From: a bacterium UBP4_UBA6127 | GTDB lineage: Bacteria; UBP4; UBA4092 | Assembly: GCA_002428325.1 (NCBI GenBank) | Contig: DIVR01000015.1 | Location: 56,527 to 81,882 of the forward strand | Reading direction: 5' to 3' | Length of the DNA stretch: 25,356 bases | Shown here: positions 21,790-25,356 of the stretch, piece after piece | How positions within the stretch are numbered: the stretch's first letter is position 1 | Layout: the number at the start of each line of letters is the position of its first letter | The notes under the pieces: model-generated | Seen by the model: the letters and a program-made list of their open reading frames with translations, nothing else | Database searches by the model: none | What the model was told of the DNA's origin: nothing | Program-made: the position numbers and the translations under genes

Positions 21790-23058
21790 TTAAAACAAAC
21801 CGGCCAACCGGGTCAGGGCCAACTCCAGGAAAAGGGCATCCGAGCGGAGAGAGTGCCTGGATACCAGACGGGAGACATCATCCGCATCCAGGACATCCTG
21901 CATCTCATAGGTTCCTGAATGGCTGGCTTTAATTAAATCTATCAACCGGTCAAATTCAAGGGGATTATCAGTCGTCATGGCCTGCAATATCAGGGACTGG
22001 CTGGTTATCAGCCGGTTGCCGTTATAAAGTGAGGTCAGACCAGAGGCTTCCTTGCCTTCATGATAAAAAGGATTTTCGACATTCATGATAAAACGCCGGG
22101 TATTCTGATATACATCATCTTCCAATGAGGCATATCCTAAAAGAGGAATACTCATCAGATTAGGCAAAGCATCCTCATCCATCAGGACATATTTGCCTAA
22201 ACCATCAGATTCATAGACATATATCTGACCGAATTTCTCATGTTCAATGATGCCATATTGCTTAATGGCCTTATTGACCTGCTCCTGCATATCCAAGAGT
22301 TCTTCAGCCGTATCCTGGTCATTATAGATATCCCGGAAAATTTCCATCATGAAACTCATGGCATTGACAGCTGTCATCTGGGATGGGATATGGTAATTAT
22401 AATAATTCAGTTGGCCAGAGGGGCGGAACGCTGACCAAATAAGTCCCGTTGCTCCCGCAGGACGAACTACCAGTTCTTCTGCATTGGAATCGGTTCCTGG
22501 GTCATATTCTTCCTCAATCTGATATTCTGAAAGTTCAACATGATTCTGTTCAACCTTGAGAATCTCCACTATTTTTCGAAGCCCTTCCAGGGTTGTATCA
22601 TCAAAAATAGAATCATCTTCGGTGGACATCCAGTAATTCCAGATTAAGTTAACCGGAGATATCAGAGAATCCAGGGTAAAGTGACGTTGTTTGACTTCAG
22701 GGGCAGCTCCCATTTCACCGGGAAGTCCTGAGGTGTTATGAATATCAAACTTGCTGGCATAAGGATCTGTCAGAATCATTTCAATCTGGGCATCAATGAC
22801 CCCCCGAAGAACCATCTGCATGGCAGCATCTTCCCTGCTGATCAGGCATAAAGGTACCATTAATTGGCAGGATTCCTGCAGGTTCATCATGCCAGGTTCT
22901 TTACAGGTTACATGGACCCGACCATCAGCCAGCAGTAAAGGAGATTGGTCCCAGAGATTCCTGAGGCACTTCTGAAATATCTTTTTCAGTTCTGTGTCCT
23001 TCAGGGAAATATGTTCAATTACTTCGTCAATTTTGGGTGAATTTATCTTTTCGCTCAT
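21790..23058 (-). CDS. GH125-like (alpha-mannosidase family) protein, probably catalytically inactive
   Basis: This 422-residue protein resembles glycoside hydrolase family 125, the metal-independent exo-alpha-1,6-mannosidases. Matching segments are GVIDAQIEMILTDPYASKF near the N-terminus, TGLIWSAFRPS (to S214), then IPSQMTAVNAM, YVYESDGLGKYVLMDEDALP, TRRFIMNVENPF, and GNRLITSQSLILQAMTT. As I recall the family, FRPSDD supplies the general acid and MHESF the general base. Here the first reads FRPSGQ (G215, Q216) and the second MQDVL (D388). The N-terminal AMWLRDS-type motif is also altered (GMMNLQES). There is no signal peptide, so it is cytosolic. No Shine-Dalgarno precedes the ATG; a promoter lies immediately upstream. 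The assignment to the family rests on ordered motif similarity and the loss of activity is inference. Confidence 0.8.
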   Translation of the reverse strand: MSEKINSPKIDEVIEHISLKDTELKKIFQKCLRNLWDQSPLLLADGRVHVTCKEPGMMNLQESCQLMVPLCLISREDAAMQMVLRGVIDAQIEMILTDPYASKFDIHNTSGLPGEMGAAPEVKQRHFTLDSLISPVNLIWNYWMSTEDDSIFDDTTLEGLRKIVEILKVEQNHVELSEYQIEEEYDPGTDSNAEELVVRPAGATGLIWSAFRPSGQLNYYNYHIPSQMTAVNAMSFMMEIFRDIYNDQDTAEELLDMQEQVNKAIKQYGIIEHEKFGQIYVYESDGLGKYVLMDEDALPNLMSIPLLGYASLEDDVYQNTRRFIMNVENPFYHEGKEASGLTSLYNGNRLITSQSLILQAMTTDNPLEFDRLIDLIKASHSGTYEMQDVLDADDVSRLVSRHSLRSDALFLELALTRLAGLF

Positions 23059-23067
23059 ATATCAAAA

Positions 23068-23096
23068 ATATTATCAGGGGTCTGTTTGCAAGTCAA
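23068..23096 (-). promoter_or_regulatory. Probable promoter of the GH125-like gene (leaderless)
   Basis: On the minus strand TTGACT (23091-23096) and TAATAT (23068-23073) are 17 bases apart; an overlapping GATAAT gives a 15-base spacer. The -10 box ends 9 bases before the ATG at 23058, so the transcript would start within a few bases of the AUG, and no ribosome-binding site is present. Confidence 0.5.
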
Positions 23097-23204
23097 AGTT
23101 TTGTTAGAAATTGCCCGGGTTATCCTGTCTCCCTGGCCTATAGATAAATCAAACCATCTCCAAAAGAACTGAATTTTTCATAACCAGGATAGAGACCCTC
23201 AACT

Positions 23205-23228
23205 TGATTTTGACAGCTGTCAAAATCA
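23205..23228. promoter_or_regulatory. Perfect 24-bp palindrome, operator candidate
   Basis: Each 12-bp half reads TGATTTTGACAG on its own strand, with no spacer and no mismatch. TTGACA, a consensus -35 box, occurs in both halves and faces both ways, but neither has a good -10 at 16-18 bases. It lies 110 bases upstream of the GH125-like promoter. The symmetry fits a homodimeric regulator. Confidence 0.6.
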
Positions 23229-23411
23229 TAACCTTTTTATTTTCAATTAGCTTCATTTCCAGAAAAGCTCATTTTCTCCCAGTCAGCATAACTTTTTAGA
23301 GAGAGATTGGTTTGACTTAACGCATAATTTTTGCTCAGTCTATCCATCCTACATGATTATCAGTTAAGGTTTACCTATATAAACCTCATCTTTGATAGGC
23401 CATTTCATCGG

Positions 23412-23795
23412 TCAGGCTTCTTCTTTGACTCCTGAATATATCACATCGGAATCGCCCCAGATTCGCTCTAACTGGTAATATTGCCGATTCTCCTGGTCCA
23501 TGATATGAACAATGACCGAACTGTAATCAATCAGAGCCCAGATTCCCCATTTTATCCCCTCTTTCTGATAGGGACGAATTTCCAATTCTAACAGCTTCTT
23601 TTCTACATTAGTAGCAATAGAACGGACATGGGTGTCAGAATCCCCTGAACATATCACAAAAAAATCAGCAATATTGGAGACTTTCCGTAAATCAATGACA
23701 ATCACATCATGGGCTTTCATGTCCTCGGCCAGATGAGCTGCTTTTAAAGCCAGATTCCGGGAAGTCATTGGTCTCTTTTTCTTTTCTTCAATCAT
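23412..23795 (-). CDS. rsfS: Ribosomal silencing factor RsfS (Iojap family)
   Basis: RsfS binds ribosomal protein uL14 and blocks joining of the 30S and 50S subunits when nutrients are short. The 127-residue protein shows the family series: HDVIVIDLRKVSNIADFFVICSG, the SDTHVRSIA helix, then GIKWGIWALIDYSSVIVHIM and the closing YYQLERIWGDS. A longer frame from a TTG at 23807 adds four residues, but GGAG lies six bases before the ATG at 23795, so I use that. The Shine-Dalgarno abuts the T-tract of a strong hairpin that ends the secretin transcript, so expression would depend on read-through or on a promoter inside the hairpin. Its usual neighbours (nadD, obgE) are not in the window. Confidence 0.95.
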   Translation of the reverse strand: MIEEKKKRPMTSRNLALKAAHLAEDMKAHDVIVIDLRKVSNIADFFVICSGDSDTHVRSIATNVEKKLLELEIRPYQKEGIKWGIWALIDYSSVIVHIMDQENRQYYQLERIWGDSDVIYSGVKEEA

Positions 23796-23805
23796 AATTT
23801 TCTCC

Positions 23806-23844
23806 AAACAAAAAGCAATCCTACCCTGAGGTAAGATTGCTTTT
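23806..23844 (-). terminator. Intrinsic terminator after the secretin gene, abutting rsfS
   Basis: On the minus strand a 10-bp stem (AAAAGCAATC and GATTGCTTTT), one mismatch and 4 further pairs close a 4-base loop, followed by TTTTTGTTT. It lies 74 bases after the secretin stop. The T-tract ends at the base next to the rsfS Shine-Dalgarno (23802-23805). Confidence 0.85.
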
Positions 23845-23918
23845 CTAGGTTCAATTTTCGTACGGACTTTTGAAAGGTTCTTCGTGTTAACGTTGGATTA
23901 CCCTTTCATTCATTGATT

Positions 23919-25356
23919 TCAAAAGAAATCAATCTTATCAAACATCATTTTTTCTTCAGTGGTCAGGGTGTAATCATCCGGGACAATGGTGGGAGTCAAA
24001 AGAATCAACAACTCAGACTTAACCCCGACAGTGGATTTGGTTTTAAAGAGATTGCCTAAAACCGGAATATCACCCAACCATGGAATCTTACTCTCGGTTA
24101 CTACTTCATCTTTACGCCGTAACCCGCCAATCATCAAAGATTGCCCATTCTTCATCAAAACGGTCACATCTGCCATTCGGGTATCGACTATGGGTATCTT
24201 AGATAAAGGGCTGCCAGCAGCTGTCTGTACATCCACATCTCCCTTATGGAGGGTCTGTTTGGGAAGTACATGCAACAGGATTCGGCCATCCGAGGTAATC
24301 TGCGGAGCAACACTCAACGTAATCCCGGATTTCTTATCAAATTTAGCTTCACCGGTCAAGGTATTGGTTTGCTGATCCAGCTGAAATTCAATATACGGGA
24401 GTTCTTCTGTCGTCTCAAACTTGGATTCAGTATTATTTAAAGCAATCAGTTTAGGATTGGCCAGCAGTTCGGCTCTTTCTGTCTGAATCAATGCATTGAG
24501 AGACATGGTTAAACTCTTGCTGTCAGTGAAGATATCAAAAACGAAATTACCCTGATTGCCATTGGTCAATGATCCAGCGCTGACAGGATTGGTAATAAGT
24601 CCTACCGCATCGGTAAGAGCTGAATAGAGCGGTCCTGAAAGAGGTGAATACCCTCCGCCAAGAAGATTGGCACCGTTAACACTGCCAGACATCATCAAAT
24701 CCCAACCTACACCAATATCTTTATTACTGTCCAAATCAATGCTGACCATTCGAATATCAATCATCACCTGTTGAATGGGTTTATCCAATTTTTTAATCAG
24801 CTGTTCAACCTGTTTCATTAAGTCTTCGGGAGCAGTCACAATCAAAGTTCCGGCTCCGGTAACAACTTGGGAACGGCCTGTTTGACGGGCGACAGCGGGA
24901 GATTGCATGGTTTGAATGGCATCCACTTTCAGTAGATTATTAATCGCCGCCTGGATTTCCTCCACATTGGCATAATCTACCGCAAATACTTTCGTTACAG
25001 GTCCTGCCGGTTTGGGAGCCACTATAGGTTTAAATTCAGCCTTCTGGAATACCCGGACAGCATTATCACTGATTTTCTCATAAGAGAAACCATTGATTTC
25101 CAAAATATTCTTAAGAACTTCACCGACTGGCTGATCCTTGACTTCGATAGTTACTTTCCCCTGGACTTCCGGTCCGGCATAAATGTTCAAGTCAGATTTC
25201 ATGGCTAACACACGGATAACATCCGGCAAATTAGCCTGTGAAAATGCAACCGAGACCTTTTGTTCAATAGGAGGCACCTGGGGAGGAGCCGGAATGGCCT
25301 CTTCAGCTTTCATCTCAAGCATCGCTGATTTATCCATTTTTCTGGCTGCCGGTTTC
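23919..25356 (-). CDS. pilQ: Type IV pilus secretin (PilQ-type), 5-prime end outside the window
   Basis: Secretins form the outer-membrane gate for type IV pili or type II secretion. The visible 478 codons have a proline-rich lead (APPQVPPIEQ), an STN/N0-like domain (VSVAFSQANLPDVIRVLAMKSDLN), a secretin N1-type domain (VFAVDYANVEEIQAAIN to QLIKKLDKPIQQVMIDIRMV) and the secretin C-domain with VDTRMADVTVLMKNGQSLMIGGL and IPWLGDIPVLGNLF near the end. The last motif and the domain order favour PilQ or MshL over GspD. An ATG occurs at 25337, but the frame stays open for six more codons to the edge and no signal peptide is visible, so the true start lies outside. The 3-prime end is complete and is followed by a terminator. 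The pilMNOP genes expected upstream would be beyond the right edge. Confidence 0.93.
   Translation of the reverse strand, partial: KPAARKMDKSAMLEMKAEEAIPAPPQVPPIEQKVSVAFSQANLPDVIRVLAMKSDLNIYAGPEVQGKVTIEVKDQPVGEVLKNILEINGFSYEKISDNAVRVFQKAEFKPIVAPKPAGPVTKVFAVDYANVEEIQAAINNLLKVDAIQTMQSPAVARQTGRSQVVTGAGTLIVTAPEDLMKQVEQLIKKLDKPIQQVMIDIRMVSIDLDSNKDIGVGWDLMMSGSVNGANLLGGGYSPLSGPLYSALTDAVGLITNPVSAGSLTNGNQGNFVFDIFTDSKSLTMSLNALIQTERAELLANPKLIALNNTESKFETTEELPYIEFQLDQQTNTLTGEAKFDKKSGITLSVAPQITSDGRILLHVLPKQTLHKGDVDVQTAAGSPLSKIPIVDTRMADVTVLMKNGQSLMIGGLRRKDEVVTESKIPWLGDIPVLGNLFKTKSTVGVKSELLILLTPTIVPDDYTLTTEEKMMFDKIDFF

Larger units (their letters stand above)
23059..23411. other. 353-bp gap upstream of the GH125-like gene
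   Basis: The gap holds the promoter of the GH125-like gene (23068-23096), a perfect 24-bp palindrome (23205-23228), an 8-base direct repeat TCATAACC (23178-23185 and 23226-23233), and a 7-bp inverted repeat with 6-base loop (23367-23386) that starts 25 bases after the rsfS stop and has no T-tract. No coding frame is evident on either strand. Confidence 0.55.

Noticed and set aside
23205..23228. Reading the 24-bp palindrome as an intrinsic terminator
   Set aside because: The T-rich side faces the plus strand, where no gene lies upstream; on the minus strand no T-tract follows.
23367..23386. AGGTTTA/TAAACCT hairpin as an rsfS terminator
   Set aside because: Position fits (25 bases after the stop) but the stem is 7 bp, mostly AT, and lacks a T-tract.

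Overview
The window reads as chromosomal DNA of a diderm, piliated, free-living bacterium of moderate-to-low GC. The evidence is an outer-membrane secretin of the PilQ type, a lipoprotein-type pullulanase, a periplasmic Do-family protease, an O-antigen ligase/polymerase-type membrane protein and a rich set of sensor kinases. I cannot name the phylum from sequence alone. I found no transposase, phage gene, CRISPR array, tRNA or rRNA. Seventeen protein genes are supported (one is cut by the right edge), plus one short partial ORF at the left edge. All but three lie on the minus strand.

Bases 1-6.6 kb hold a signalling operon read right to left: a 1241-residue CHASE/multi-PAS/GAF histidine kinase, a stand-alone Rcp1-type receiver, a REC-PAS-GAF-HD-GYP protein with an intact c-di-GMP phosphodiesterase motif, and then a 100-residue CPCC-motif coiled-coil protein with its own close promoter. 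Bases 7-10.4 kb hold a divergent pair: a lipoprotein type I pullulanase and a small secreted papain-fold-like protein. Bases 10.4-14.5 kb hold a bacterial endonuclease Q homologue diverging from scpB, which is followed 2 bases later by an O-antigen-ligase-family protein with a C-terminal TPR block. Bases 14.5-19.8 kb hold an orphan NtrY-like kinase, a VOC-fold protein, a DegP/HtrA protease with a strong terminator, HtpX and a CheY-like receiver; degP and htpX form an envelope quality-control block. Bases 20.2-23.1 kb hold a divergent GH125-like protein that has lost the family's expected catalytic-acid motif, followed by an exported transglutaminase-like protein. Bases 23.4-25.4 kb hold rsfS and, cut by the right edge, the secretin gene.

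The points most worth a second look are: the GH125-like probable pseudo-enzyme paired with the transglutaminase; a perfect 24-bp palindrome in the 353-bp gap upstream of it; three genes (starts 475, 11645, 23058) that lack a Shine-Dalgarno sequence and have a promoter -10 box only 5-9 bases before the AUG, suggesting leaderless mRNAs; two intrinsic terminators packed against the Shine-Dalgarno of the next gene (rsfS and the VOC gene); and a near-identical AT-rich dyad upstream of two separate signalling genes. All functional calls come from motif reading and were not checked by any search.
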